From: Halovulum sp039180525
GTDB taxonomy: Bacteria > Pseudomonadota > Alphaproteobacteria > Rhodobacterales > Rhodobacteraceae
Length of the DNA stretch: 64,000 nucleotides
NCBI GenBank assembly: GCA_039180525.1
Contig: JBCDDF010000010.1
Coordinates: 20,620-84,619 of the forward strand
Reading direction: 5' to 3'
Shown: positions 54,650 to 62,655 of the stretch, in pieces
Position numbering within the stretch: the first letter of the stretch is position 1
How the letters are laid out: each line of letters begins with the position of its first letter
Translations under genes and position numbers: made by a program
Notes under the pieces: generated by a model
The model's input: the letters and a program-made list of their open reading frames with translations, nothing else
What the model was told of the DNA's origin: nothing
Database searches by the model: none

Positions 54650-55168
54650 TTATAAGTTGATAATACAAAACTCGGTATCAGAGTAAATCTCACTTAATCG
54701 CCCAGAATTTGAGCGCCAAGTTACACGGTATCTGGACGTGCCCCCGTTTCGACACTGAAGTCTCAGAGTAGTTCCAGACAATGAAGCACCGGCATCGCGC
54801 CGCTGCCGTCCCTCAGCGAATGCGTCAAGGCCATCCTGACCGGAGAGACTCAGTTTACGGTTTAATCCTATTGCGCTCACATCAGGTATGAGTGGTTTTG
54901 AGAACCCCTCCCGGTTTAGAAACGCAATCAACAGGTCCTCCCTACTGCCGATAGGGAGATACTCCGCCACAATCTCTTCCAGCCCGGCGTATTGCCCGGA
55001 TGACAGCCTTCGCATTCCCGGAATGGCATCCAGTTGAGCCGCCAGTTCAGACCCCTCCGGTGGTGGTGCCTGAAAGCGATTGATCTCGCGCGGTGGTGGG
55101 TTGCTGCAGCCAGATAGAAACCCAAGCAGGGCTGCCAACATGAGCGCTCTCGGCATGATCATATCCAT
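54650..55168 (-). CDS. Predicted lipoprotein of unknown function
   Basis: The 172-residue product has a lipoprotein signal (LMLAALLGFLSGC, lipobox LSGC with Cys near residue 21). The mature part begins with a Pro-rich stretch, then SSGQYAGLEEIVAEYLP and a C-terminal CRNGGTSRYRVTWRSNSG segment. Two more cysteines may form a disulfide. Base composition is lower in GC than the neighbours, and A/T-ending codons are frequent. No family recognised. It lies between cobB and a cobB/gph relic, which suggests transfer or local rearrangement. Confidence 0.65.
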   Translation of the reverse strand: MDMIMPRALMLAALLGFLSGCSNPPPREINRFQAPPPEGSELAAQLDAIPGMRRLSSGQYAGLEEIVAEYLPIGSREDLLIAFLNREGFSKPLIPDVSAIGLNRKLSLSGQDGLDAFAEGRQRRDAGASLSGTTLRLQCRNGGTSRYRVTWRSNSGRLSEIYSDTEFCIINL

Positions 55169-55249
55169 CTAGCCCCGCGAATTGGTGTCGATAACGCGCG
55201 ATGCCCAGGGCGGGTTCGGCACCAGACGCGAAGCACCCCGCCGCTGGCG

Positions 55250-55375
55250 CTAGCCGCCGACCAACTGATCTAGCGGCCCGGCCACATCGCGAAACGTCCC
55301 CAGCCCGCTTTCGGCCGAGATACCGGCCCCGGTGAGGATGACGATGGGATCGAAAGGCGCGCCTGTGTTCACCAT
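55250..55375 (-). pseudogene. 41-codon relic joining a cobB start to a gph end
   Basis: The frame from ATG 55375 to TAG 55250 first reads PIVILTGAGISAESGLGTF, almost identical in DNA to cobB 54369-54426. It then changes to GPLDQLVGG and stop, which matches the last codons of gph (55992-56020) at about 30 of 34 bases. Both flanking genes therefore left a piece here, fused in frame. It is too short for either enzyme. Confidence 0.8.
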
Positions 55376-55391
55376 GGGCGCGCCTTAAAGC

Positions 55392-55410
55392 AAAAACGGA
55401 TCAGATTGAA
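55392..55410. repeat. Second copy of a 19-base word
   Basis: AAAAACGGATCAGATTGAA is identical to 41691-41709. Here it is followed by GCAGTCCGATCC, which can pair imperfectly with GGATCAGATTG. Both copies lie next to decayed sequence. Confidence 0.8.
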
Positions 55411-55461
55411 GCAGTCCGATCCCGAGGTTCTGGTCCAGGTACCGGGAACCCGCGCCAAACC

Positions 55462-55899
55462 TCAGTCGCGATAAAGCCCGCCGCTATTGCTGACATTGCC
55501 GATCCCGAACTGCGCGTTTTGCGCCTGCGCCACGGCAACGCCGGTGGGCTGACAACTTGCCGTGCCGCCGACCAGCGCCGTCTCGGAGCGGTACTGCTTG
55601 AAGTAGCGGATGTTTTCGACCAGCGGCCGGTTATTCATCAGAATCGAGACATCCGCCATCGCCTTGCGGCTCAGCCGGCGGACGGTGTGGCCCGACATGG
55701 CGTAATTGCCGCAGACAAAGATCTCACCGCTGACATTCAGTAGTTTCCACCGCACCAATACACGGTCTGGCACCCCGCGCCAGGCCATCTCATAGGTGCC
55801 GGAATCCTGATCCATGACGATCTCTCCCGGTCCGCGATCTTGTGCGGACAAACCGGTCGCCATCGCCGCAAAAAGCGCGGCGGCATACAACACTTTCAT
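55462..55899 (-). CDS. Predicted secreted protein of unknown function
   Basis: The 145-residue protein has a clear signal peptide (about 1-19, ending GLSAQ). The mature part has RVLVRWKLLNVSGEIFVCGNY and a second cysteine near TASCQPTG, which may form a disulfide. The C-terminus is Asn/Gly-rich. No family recognised. It stands alone between the relic at 55250 and gph, with its own upstream gap of 92 bp. Confidence 0.72.
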   Translation of the reverse strand: MKVLYAAALFAAMATGLSAQDRGPGEIVMDQDSGTYEMAWRGVPDRVLVRWKLLNVSGEIFVCGNYAMSGHTVRRLSRKAMADVSILMNNRPLVENIRYFKQYRSETALVGGTASCQPTGVAVAQAQNAQFGIGNVSNSGGLYRD

Positions 55900-55991
55900 A
55901 AAGGTCCTCGTCTCCTGTGAACACGTTATAAGTGTACTCTATCGAGACTGGTGACCGGAGATTGTGGCTTGCTTTTGGTAGAAGTGTGGCG

Positions 55992-56645
55992 TCAGCCGCC
56001 GACCAACTGATCAAGCAGCCCGGGCAGATCGTCGTAGTGCGGCAGGATCGCCTCTGGCGCCAGATCGGCCGCGGTGGCGGCGCCGGGGCCGAAGCCCATC
56101 AGCACGCAGGGAATGCCGGCGGCGCGGGCGGCGTCACGGTCGGTCTGGGTGTCGCCGATCATAACCGCGCGGGTCGGGTCACCCCCGGCGCGGGCGACGG
56201 TTTCCAGCACATGGGCCGGGTCGGGTTTCTTCACTGCCAGGCTGTCCGCGCCCAGCATCGCCAGAAACCGTGTGCGCAGGCCCAGGCGCTGCAGCAGCGT
56301 CTCGGCCAGCGCGGCAGGCTTGTTGGTACAGACCGCCAGCCGCCAGCCCTGCGCCGCCAGGGTGTCGAGCGCCGCCTCGACACCGTCATAGATCCGCGTC
56401 TCCGCATCGATTCGGGCGGCATAATGGTCCAGGAAACGGCAATGGAGCGCCTCGATATCCGCCGTTTCCGCCACGCCCTGGCGCTGCAGCCCCAGGCTGA
56501 GCATGGCCCGCCCACCGCGAAACGCCGTGCCCGCGTCCGCCTCTGGATCCAGGGGGGGTGTGTCGAAACAGGCGTTGGCAGCACCGATCAGATCGCGCGA
56601 GGTATCGGCAAGCGTGCCGTCGAGGTCGAACACAGCGGTGCGCAT
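55992..56645 (-). CDS. gph: Phosphoglycolate phosphatase (HAD family)
   Basis: The 217-residue HAD hydrolase has motif I FDLDGTLADT, motif II VCTNKPAALAE, and motif III/IV KKPDPAHV and MIGDTQTDRDAA. These match Gph, which removes phosphate from 2-phosphoglycolate made by Rubisco oxygenation or DNA repair; the product glycolate can become glyoxylate, the entry point of the bhc pathway. The start at 56645 (MRTAVFDL) is the family start. It is divergent from glmU. Its 3' end is echoed in the relic at 55250. Confidence 0.88.
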   Translation of the reverse strand: MRTAVFDLDGTLADTSRDLIGAANACFDTPPLDPEADAGTAFRGGRAMLSLGLQRQGVAETADIEALHCRFLDHYAARIDAETRIYDGVEAALDTLAAQGWRLAVCTNKPAALAETLLQRLGLRTRFLAMLGADSLAVKKPDPAHVLETVARAGGDPTRAVMIGDTQTDRDAARAAGIPCVLMGFGPGAATAADLAPEAILPHYDDLPGLLDQLVGG

Positions 56646-56735
56646 GGGGCTCTCCTGTTTGCCGGGCCGCTTCCCGCGCCGCCGGTTGGCTGCTATGAGC
56701 AGCAAAAAACCGAAACGGGGCGAAGGGGCAAGAGC

Positions 56736-58085
56736 ATGCAGACCGCCATCGTCGTTTTAGCGGCCGGCCAAGGCAGCCGGATGCGGTCCTCGCGGCCCAA
56801 AGTGCTGCACGAGGTCGGAGGCCTGCCTTTGCTGCGCCATGCGCTGCGGTCCGCAGCGGCGCTGAACCCGGCGCGGCGCATCGTGGTGACCGGCCATGGC
56901 GGCGAAGCGGTCGCGGCGGCGGCGCGGGCCGAGGGCCGCGATATCGAGTGCATCACCCAAACCGAACAGAACGGCACCGGGCACGCGGTGGCACAGGCGC
57001 GCGCGGCACTGGCCGATTTCGACGGCGATCTGGTGGTGCTGTACGGCGACACGCCATTCATCACCGGCACAACCCTAGAGCGGCTGGCGGCGGCACGGAC
57101 CGGCGGCGCGGACATGGCCGTGCTGGGGTTCGAGGCCGCCGATCCCACCGGATACGGGCGGCTGATCACGGGGCCGGAGGGATTGGAGCGGATCGTCGAG
57201 GAACGCGATGCCAGCCAGGCCGAGCGCGCGGTGCGGCTGTGCAATTCCGGCGTGATGGCGGCGCCCGCCGGGCTGCTGTTCGATCTGATCGGCGGGGTCG
57301 GGACCGACAACGCCAAGGGAGAGCAATATCTGACCGACATCATCGCGCTTGGCCGGGCGCGGGGTCTGTCGGCGGCGGTCGTCGCCTGCCCGGAGGCAGA
57401 GACGCTGGGCATTAACACCCGTGCCGATCTGGCCGCGGCCGAAGCCGTGTTCCAGGCCGGTGCGCGCCGCGCGGCGCTGGCTGCCGGCGCAACGCTGACC
57501 GCGCCGGAAACGGTTTTTTTCGCCCATGACACCACGCTGGCAGAGGATGTGACGGTGGCGCCCTTCGTCACCTTCGGCCCCGGGGTTTCGGTGGGCAGGG
57601 GCGCCGAGATCCGCAGCTTCAGCCATCTGGAGGGCGCTCAGGTGGCCGCCGGCGCGCAGATCGGCCCCTATGCACGGCTGCGCCCGGGGGCGGAGATCGG
57701 CGCGGGCGCGCGCATCGGCAACTTCGTGGAGGTCAAGGCGGCTGAAATCGGCGCGGGCGCCAAGGTCAACCACTTGTCCTATGTCGGCGATGCCGGGATT
57801 GGGGAGGGCGCAAATCTGGGCGCGGGCACGATCACCTGCAACTACGACGGCGTCTTCAAGCATCGCACGCAGATCGGTGCGGACGCGTTCATCGGTTCCA
57901 ACAGCGCGCTGGTGGCACCTGTCACGGTGGCCGAGGGCGGCTATGTCGCGTCCGGCTCCACCGTCACGCGCGATGTGGGCCCGGGCGATCTGGCCTTCGG
58001 GCGGGCGCGGCAAGAAAACAAACCCGGCCTGGGCGCGCGGCTGATGAAAAAGCTGCGCCAGGCCAAAGCGGCGGGGCGGGGCTGA
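56736..58085 (+). CDS. glmU: Bifunctional UDP-N-acetylglucosamine pyrophosphorylase/glucosamine-1-phosphate acetyltransferase
   Basis: The 449-residue protein has an N-terminal uridyltransferase domain (LAAGQGSRMRSSRPKVL, YGDTPF) and a C-terminal left-handed beta-helix acetyltransferase domain with hexapeptide repeats (GAGARIGNFVEVK, GAGTITCNYDG). It makes UDP-GlcNAc for peptidoglycan and lipid A. The TGA shares a base with the glmS ATG (58085). The start at 56736 has GGGGCAAG-type upstream sequence. Confidence 0.96.
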   Translation: MQTAIVVLAAGQGSRMRSSRPKVLHEVGGLPLLRHALRSAAALNPARRIVVTGHGGEAVAAAARAEGRDIECITQTEQNGTGHAVAQARAALADFDGDLVVLYGDTPFITGTTLERLAAARTGGADMAVLGFEAADPTGYGRLITGPEGLERIVEERDASQAERAVRLCNSGVMAAPAGLLFDLIGGVGTDNAKGEQYLTDIIALGRARGLSAAVVACPEAETLGINTRADLAAAEAVFQAGARRAALAAGATLTAPETVFFAHDTTLAEDVTVAPFVTFGPGVSVGRGAEIRSFSHLEGAQVAAGAQIGPYARLRPGAEIGAGARIGNFVEVKAAEIGAGAKVNHLSYVGDAGIGEGANLGAGTITCNYDGVFKHRTQIGADAFIGSNSALVAPVTVAEGGYVASGSTVTRDVGPGDLAFGRARQENKPGLGARLMKKLRQAKAAGRG

Positions 58086-59902
58086 TGTGCGGCATCGTGG
58101 GCATCTTGGGCGATCACGAGGTCGCGCCGCTGATCGTTGATGCGCTGAAACGGCTGGAGTATCGCGGCTATGACAGCGCCGGGATCGCCACGGCCAATGA
58201 TGGTGCGTTGGGCCGCCGGCGGGCAGTGGGCAAGCTGGTGGCGCTGTCGGATCTGCTGGTCGCCGACCCGATCCGCGGCAAGGCCGGGATCGGCCACACG
58301 CGCTGGGCCACCCATGGCGCGGCCAACGAGACAAACGCCCACCCGCACCGCGCCGGGCCGGTGGCCGTGGTGCATAACGGGATCGTGGAAAACTTCCGCG
58401 CCCTGCGCGACGAATTGCAAGCCGCCGGGATCGGCTGCGAAACCGACACGGATACCGAGGTCGTGGCGCAGTTGACCGCGCTGGAAATGGCCAAGGGCGC
58501 GGCGCCGGAGGCGGCGGTGCGCGCGGTGCTGCCGCGGCTGGAGGGCGCCTTCGCCCTAGCCTTCCTGTTCGAGGGCGAGGAGGATCTGATGATCGCCGCC
58601 CGCAAGGGCTCGCCGCTCGCCATCGGCCATGGCGAGGGCGAGATGTTCGTGGGCTCCGACGCGCTGGCGCTGGCGCCGCTGACCCAGCGCGTGACTTACC
58701 TGGAAGAGGGCGACAGCGCAGTACTCCGCCGGACCGGCGCGCGGATCTATGATGCCGGCGGCGCCGAGGTCACGCGACCCGAAACGCGGGTCAGCGGTGC
58801 CAACGCCTATGCCGAAAAGGGCCATTACAAGCATTTCATGGCCAAGGAGATCCACGAGCAACCCGCCGCCATGGCCTATGCGCTCAGCAACTACGCCGAT
58901 GCCGGGGCGGGACGGGTGACGTTGGGTCAGGACATCGATTTCACCGCCTATGACCGGGTCGTGATGGTCGCCTGCGGCACGGCCTATCTGGCCTGCATGG
59001 TCGCCAAGTACTGGTTCGAGCAGATCGCGCGGATGCCGGTGGAGATCGAGGTCGCCTCGGAATTTCGCTACCGCGAGCCCCCGGTGCCGCCGCGCACGCT
59101 GGCGGTGTTCGTCAGCCAGTCGGGAGAGACCGCCGACACGCTGGCGGCGCTGCGCTATATGACCGACAAAGCCGCGGTTGCGGCGGTGGTCAATGTGCCC
59201 GAAAGCTCCATCGCGCGGGCCGCCGATGTGGTCTTTCCAATCCATGCCGGGGTGGAGATCGGCGTCGCCTCGACCAAGGCTTTCACCTGTCAATTGACCG
59301 TGTTGGGCGCACTGGCGGTGCACGCGGCCCGGCAGCGTGGCGCGTTGGACCCGGCGCGCGAGGCCGATCTGGTTGCGGCCCTCGCGGCGGTGCCGGGGGC
59401 GATCGCGAAGGTGCTGGAGGGGGAGCGTGCCTATGGCCCGATCTGCTGGGATCTGTCCAAGGCCGACGACATTCTGTTCCTGGGCCGCGGCGCGATGTAC
59501 CCGCTGGCGCTGGAGGGCGCGCTGAAGCTGAAGGAAATCAGCTATATCCATGCCGAAGGATATGCCAGCGGAGAGTTGAAACACGGGCCCATCGCGCTGA
59601 TCGATGAAACCGTTCCGGTGATCGTGATGGCGCCCTCGGACGCGCTGTTCGACAAGACCGTCAGCAATATGCAGGAGGTCATGGCGCGGGGCGGGCGGAT
59701 CCTGCTGATCTCGGACGCCGAGGGGCTGGCGCGCGCCGGGGCCGGCACGTGGGCACAGTTGCAGATGCCCAGCGTCGACCCGTTCGTGACGCCGATCCTT
59801 TATGCCGTACCGGCGCAGTTGCTGGCCTATCACACCGCAGTCACCAAGGGCACCGATGTGGACCAGCCGCGCAATCTGGCGAAATCGGTGACGGTGGAAT
59901 GA
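58085..59902 (+). CDS. glmS: Glutamine-fructose-6-phosphate aminotransferase (isomerizing)
   Basis: The 605-residue enzyme makes glucosamine-6-phosphate. Cys2 of MCGIVGILG is the glutaminase nucleophile once Met is removed. Two SIS domains follow (ACGTAYLACMV, FVSQSGETADT, STKAFTCQ), and the protein ends NLAKSVTVE as usual. It is coupled to glmU by a 1-bp overlap and to the AlkD-like gene by 4 bp, giving an operon for amino-sugar supply. Confidence 0.97.
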   Translation: MCGIVGILGDHEVAPLIVDALKRLEYRGYDSAGIATANDGALGRRRAVGKLVALSDLLVADPIRGKAGIGHTRWATHGAANETNAHPHRAGPVAVVHNGIVENFRALRDELQAAGIGCETDTDTEVVAQLTALEMAKGAAPEAAVRAVLPRLEGAFALAFLFEGEEDLMIAARKGSPLAIGHGEGEMFVGSDALALAPLTQRVTYLEEGDSAVLRRTGARIYDAGGAEVTRPETRVSGANAYAEKGHYKHFMAKEIHEQPAAMAYALSNYADAGAGRVTLGQDIDFTAYDRVVMVACGTAYLACMVAKYWFEQIARMPVEIEVASEFRYREPPVPPRTLAVFVSQSGETADTLAALRYMTDKAAVAAVVNVPESSIARAADVVFPIHAGVEIGVASTKAFTCQLTVLGALAVHAARQRGALDPAREADLVAALAAVPGAIAKVLEGERAYGPICWDLSKADDILFLGRGAMYPLALEGALKLKEISYIHAEGYASGELKHGPIALIDETVPVIVMAPSDALFDKTVSNMQEVMARGGRILLISDAEGLARAGAGTWAQLQMPSVDPFVTPILYAVPAQLLAYHTAVTKGTDVDQPRNLAKSVTVE

Positions 59903-60591
59903 CCGGTGCGAGCGCCATTCTTCCGCGGCTTCAGGCTGCAGAGGATCCGGAGCGTGCGGCCAAGATGGTGCGCTATCACAAGACCGACCGCCCGGTGCTG
60001 GGCCTGGGCAACCCGGTGATCAATGCGGCCGTGTCCGACTGGCGGGAGGAACGGCCCGTCGAGGCCTGGATCGCGGAGGCGGAGGCGCTTTGGGCCTCGG
60101 GTATCTTCGAGGCGCGCATTGCGGCGGGCAAATTGCTGATCAAGGCGCGGTACTCCAGCCACGAGGCGGCGGTCTGGAACACCATCGCCGGCTGGGCGCC
60201 GGATTTCGACGGTTGGGCGATCGCCGATGCGGTGGCCGATGCCGGCGGGCGGCGGGTGATGGCGGATCTGGCGCGCCTGGACGCGTTGGAGATCTGGTCC
60301 CGCTCCGATCATCTATGGACGCGTCGCGCAGCCTTTGTGTTCACGTTGGGGCTCGCACGCCTGCGCTATCCCAAGCCGCCGGAGCAGGCCGCGCGCGAGC
60401 GGGTACTGGGCTGGGCCGCGGAGGCCGCGGACGCGCCGGACTGGTTCTTGCAAAAAGCGGTGTCCTGGTGGCTGCGCACCCTCTCGGACCGAGACCCGGG
60501 CCGGGTGCGCGCATTTCTCGCCGACCACGGTGCGCGCATGGCAGGTTTTGCCCAACGCGACGCCGCCCGGAAGCTGCCGCCTTTGGCGTAG
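59899..60591 (+). CDS. DNA alkylation repair (AlkD-like) HEAT protein
   Basis: The 230-residue all-helical protein resembles the AlkD family of DNA glycosylases that remove N3- and N7-alkylated bases. Visible phrases are MVRYHKTDRPVLGLGNP, WNTIAGWAPDFDGW, RSDHLWTRRAAFVFTL and FLQKAVSWWLRTLSDRDP. The aromatic- and Arg-rich patches fit DNA contact. The start at 59899 overlaps the glmS stop (ATGA). The pairing with glmS is common in Rhodobacteraceae and need not be functional. Confidence 0.85.
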   Translation: MTGASAILPRLQAAEDPERAAKMVRYHKTDRPVLGLGNPVINAAVSDWREERPVEAWIAEAEALWASGIFEARIAAGKLLIKARYSSHEAAVWNTIAGWAPDFDGWAIADAVADAGGRRVMADLARLDALEIWSRSDHLWTRRAAFVFTLGLARLRYPKPPEQAARERVLGWAAEAADAPDWFLQKAVSWWLRTLSDRDPGRVRAFLADHGARMAGFAQRDAARKLPPLA

Positions 60592-60970
60592 GCGCCGTCC
60601 CGGAAATCCTCCAGTGGAGGATTTCAGGCGCGCACGGGCGAAGCCCCGGCGTTCACGGATCGGCGCGGCCACCGGCGATGGTGGTGTTTTGAGATTTGAT
60701 GCCTCCGGCGGGAATATTTGGGGAACAAAGAAGCGTGTGATCGGGCTCTGGCGGGGGCGTGGGTGGCCCGTGCCTCTGGTGGGATGGTTGGTGAGCGAAG
60801 ACGCGGGGCGCATTTCGGGGCCGAGGGCGCCATCTGCCGCTCGCCCGGCGTGGCGGGGTGGGTTCTTGGGCCGGTGCCGCTGGTGCTGCGTGGGTTCGGG
60901 TGGGCCACGCCGGGCGGGCGGTGTCGGCCTGGGCCGCCTGGCGCGTCAGCCCGCGCTGGATTGGCGTGGT
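60592..60970. other. 379-bp gap between convergent genes, with two palindromic repeats
   Basis: No gene is convincing. It holds GAAATCCTCCA-G-TGGAGGATTTC (60603-60625), a perfect 11-bp inverted repeat, and GATGCCTCCGGCGGGAATATTTGGGG (60698-60723), a word that I recall as a frequent intergenic repeat in Rhodobacteraceae. The rest is G-rich and looks non-coding. Confidence 0.6.
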
Positions 60971-61486
60971 TCAGGCAGCGGCGCCGAAGATGTCGAGTGC
61001 GTGGTCGCGGAGATAGATCTTCAGCCAGGGAGTAAAGCGGTCTGGGGTCTGCGCGATCTCGTCCTGCAAATGGCTGAGGCGTATCCACTGAGTGGCCATC
61101 ACCTCGGCCGGGTTGGGTTCGACCGTGGGCCGCCCGTGGACGGTGAAAACGGTCACGCATTCGTGTTCGGTCAGCCCATCGCCCACTGCGGCGCGGTATT
61201 CGATCTCTGGCCCTTCGCGCAAACGCACGCCGGTGATGCCCAATTCCTCGCGCAGGCGCCGCACCGCGCAGGCGGCGGGGGGCTCGCCCCAATGCGGGTG
61301 CGTGCAGCAGGCATTCGCCCAGAGCCCGGGCGTGTGGTACTTGCCCAGCGCGCGGCGCTGCAGAAGCGTGCGGTCACCATCGATCACGAAGACCGAGATT
61401 GCGGGGTGGCGCAAGCCGCGGCGGTGGACCTCCAGCTTGTCGACCGGGGTCAGGCGATCGTCGATCCAGGCGGGAATGGGTGTCAT
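60971..61486 (-). CDS. idi: Isopentenyl-diphosphate delta-isomerase (type I)
   Basis: The 171-residue Nudix-like enzyme interconverts IPP and DMAPP for carotenoid, bacteriochlorophyll tail and quinone synthesis. The catalytic Cys is in NACCTHPHWGE, and the Nudix-like RRLREELGI is present, with metal ligands in the EYRAAVGDGLTEHE region. It overlaps bchP by 4 bp (61483-61486), the Rhodobacter ORF176 arrangement. Confidence 0.94.
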   Translation of the reverse strand: MTPIPAWIDDRLTPVDKLEVHRRGLRHPAISVFVIDGDRTLLQRRALGKYHTPGLWANACCTHPHWGEPPAACAVRRLREELGITGVRLREGPEIEYRAAVGDGLTEHECVTVFTVHGRPTVEPNPAEVMATQWIRLSHLQDEIAQTPDRFTPWLKIYLRDHALDIFGAAA

Positions 61487-62655
61487 CGGGCCGGGATCAT
61501 GCCGGTGAGATGGCCGATATTCTTGGCCATGATCCGCAGATGCGCCAGCGGTTTGGCGCGGACGAGTTTCTTGTTCATATAGGCCTCGAAGGTCAGGCGC
61601 TGGACGTCGATATCGCGGCAGAGCGTCACGAACCGCTCGCGCCGGTTGTCGGATCTGTACCAGGTGTCCTGCATCATGCGCAGCACCCGGAACACCATTT
61701 TGTGTTCGCGCATGAAGTATTTGCGCGCCAGCCGCAGATCGGCCGGGTTGCCGGAGGCCAGCGCGGTGCGCGCGGCCATGGCGGCGAACTGGCCGCCGAT
61801 CATCGCGTAATAGATCCCTTCGCCCGAGGACGGCGCGACCACGCCCGCCGCATCGCCCGCCAGCACCACGTCGCGGCCATTGTCCCAGCGTTTGAGCGGC
61901 TCCAGCGGGATCGGCGCGCCCTCGCAGCGGATCGTGGCGCAGCCCTCCAGCCCCGATTGCCGGCGCAGCGCCGCGGTGGCCTGTTTGAGATCGACGCCGC
62001 GGATGCCCGAGCCCATGCCGACGCTGGCCTGCGGCCCATGCGGGAACACCCAGCCGTAGAAATCGGGCGAGATGCGGCCATCGTAGATCACGTCGCAGCG
62101 TTTGGGATCGTAAGCGCCGCCGGCGGGCGCCTCGATGACCTCGTGGTAGGCGATGACGTAGGGAATGGTGTCGCCGCCGGGCACTTCGGTCCGGGCGACG
62201 GCGGAGCGCGCGCCATCGGCGCCGACGACCAGCTTGGTGGTCAGCGCGACGGTGTCGTCGGAGCCGCGCGGGCGGTAATGCACCTGGGTCGCGCCGTCGC
62301 GCCGGGTGATTTTGACGAAGGTGCCGGTCAGCAGCGTCGCGCCGGCCGATACGGCGCGGTCGCGCAAGAACGCGTCGAAATGCTCGCGGTCGACCATGCC
62401 GACATAGCCGTTTTCGATCTCGATATCGACCGCCTGGGCGCTGGGCGAAATCATGCGGGCGGTGTTGATGCGCGCGACGATCTGGCTTTCGGGAACCACG
62501 AAGTCGCGGATCAGCCGCGGCGGTACTGCGCCGCCGCAGGGTTTGATCCGCCCGGCCCGGTCGAGCAGCGCTACGCGGGCACCGGCGGAAGCCAGATCCT
62601 CGGCGGCGGTGGCGCCCGACGGCCCCCCGCCCACGACAACGACGTCATAATCCAT
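61483..62655 (-). CDS. bchP: Geranylgeranyl diphosphate/bacteriochlorophyllide reductase
   Basis: The 390-residue flavoprotein reduces the geranylgeranyl tail of bacteriochlorophyll to phytyl in three steps. It has GGGPSGATAAEDLA near the N-terminus, the CGGAVPPRLI active-site-side motif, the FYGWVFPHG phrase, and the second FAD motif LAGDAAGVVAPSSGEGIYYA (core GDAAG). It overlaps idi downstream by 4 bp and the MFS carrier upstream by 11 bp, so the three are one transcription unit. Confidence 0.94.
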   Translation of the reverse strand: MDYDVVVVGGGPSGATAAEDLASAGARVALLDRAGRIKPCGGAVPPRLIRDFVVPESQIVARINTARMISPSAQAVDIEIENGYVGMVDREHFDAFLRDRAVSAGATLLTGTFVKITRRDGATQVHYRPRGSDDTVALTTKLVVGADGARSAVARTEVPGGDTIPYVIAYHEVIEAPAGGAYDPKRCDVIYDGRISPDFYGWVFPHGPQASVGMGSGIRGVDLKQATAALRRQSGLEGCATIRCEGAPIPLEPLKRWDNGRDVVLAGDAAGVVAPSSGEGIYYAMIGGQFAAMAARTALASGNPADLRLARKYFMREHKMVFRVLRMMQDTWYRSDNRRERFVTLCRDIDVQRLTFEAYMNKKLVRAKPLAHLRIMAKNIGHLTGMIPAR

